NCBI GenBank assembly: GCA_017577925.1
Contig: PKQU01000031.1
Span: forward strand, 1 to 12,916
DNA: 12,916 nt
Source of the DNA: Bacillota bacterium
GTDB lineage: Bacteria > Bacillota > Bacilli > Calditerricolales > Calditerricolaceae
Direction: 5' to 3'
Shown here: positions 12,915 through 12,916 of the stretch, one piece after another
Layout of the letters: every line of letters starts with the position of its first letter
Numbering within the stretch: the stretch's first letter is position 1
Translations under genes and position numbers: made by a program
Notes under the pieces: generated by a model
The model's input: the letters and a program-made list of their open reading frames with translations, nothing else
Told to the model about the DNA's origin: nothing
The model's database searches: none

Positions 12915-12916
12915 AT

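Overview
The window is GC-rich and reads as a chromosomal segment of a spore-forming Bacillota, probably a thermophilic or high-GC member of Bacillales. The support is Gram-positive ribosome-binding sites (GGGAGGG, AGGAGGG), frequent GTG starts, a CcpA-type cre box, intrinsic terminators, a cysteine-rich coat-like protein and several promoter-like sequences of the mother-cell sigma-K type (AC-N17-CATANNNTA). Genus and species cannot be fixed from the sequence alone.

Layout. (a) 1-1226, minus strand: the first 408 residues of a gene that runs off the left edge, an amidase_3-like protein that seems to have lost its zinc-binding residues and carries a long Glu/Pro/Ala-rich tail. (b) 1227-2794: a divergent intergenic region with two back-to-back sigma-K-like promoters, then a 12-cysteine coat-like protein (1396-2013), a strong terminator and an unrecognised 192-residue protein (2137-2715). 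(c) 2795-4903, minus strand: a two-gene operon for a DUF485 membrane protein and an ActP-type cation/acetate symporter. It has a sigma-A-type promoter, an upstream cre-like box and its own terminator. This is the one block that looks like vegetative carbon metabolism. (d) 4904-5129: AT-rich, then a gene-poor spacer ending in a hairpin. (e) 5130-12914: a glycosylation locus in two divergent operons. The minus-strand arm has a GT4 glycosyltransferase followed by a GT2 glycosyltransferase. The plus-strand arm has GT4, phosphohexomutase, mannose-1-phosphate guanylyltransferase, GT4 and GT4. Neighbours in each arm mostly overlap by 4-10 bases, so translation is probably coupled. The plus arm may continue beyond the window.

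How the genes may work together. The phosphohexomutase and guanylyltransferase would turn hexose-6-phosphate (most simply mannose-6-phosphate) into GDP-mannose, and the five glycosyltransferases would use that and other nucleotide sugars. None of the five has an obvious membrane segment, and no flippase, polymerase or lipid-carrier initiating enzyme is present. With the sigma-K-like promoters and the coat-like genes nearby, the simplest reading is a spore-surface glycosylation locus working in the mother-cell cytoplasm, where coat and exosporium proteins are made. This is inference. The gene families are clear, but the glycan, the acceptor and sigma-K control are not proven by sequence.

The most unusual points are an 11-base palindrome that gives a sigma-K-like -10 element on both strands between the two glycosylation operons, a GT2 enzyme with DxH and acceptor-loop motifs like eukaryotic polypeptide GalNAc-transferases, and the zinc-site-less amidase-like protein.
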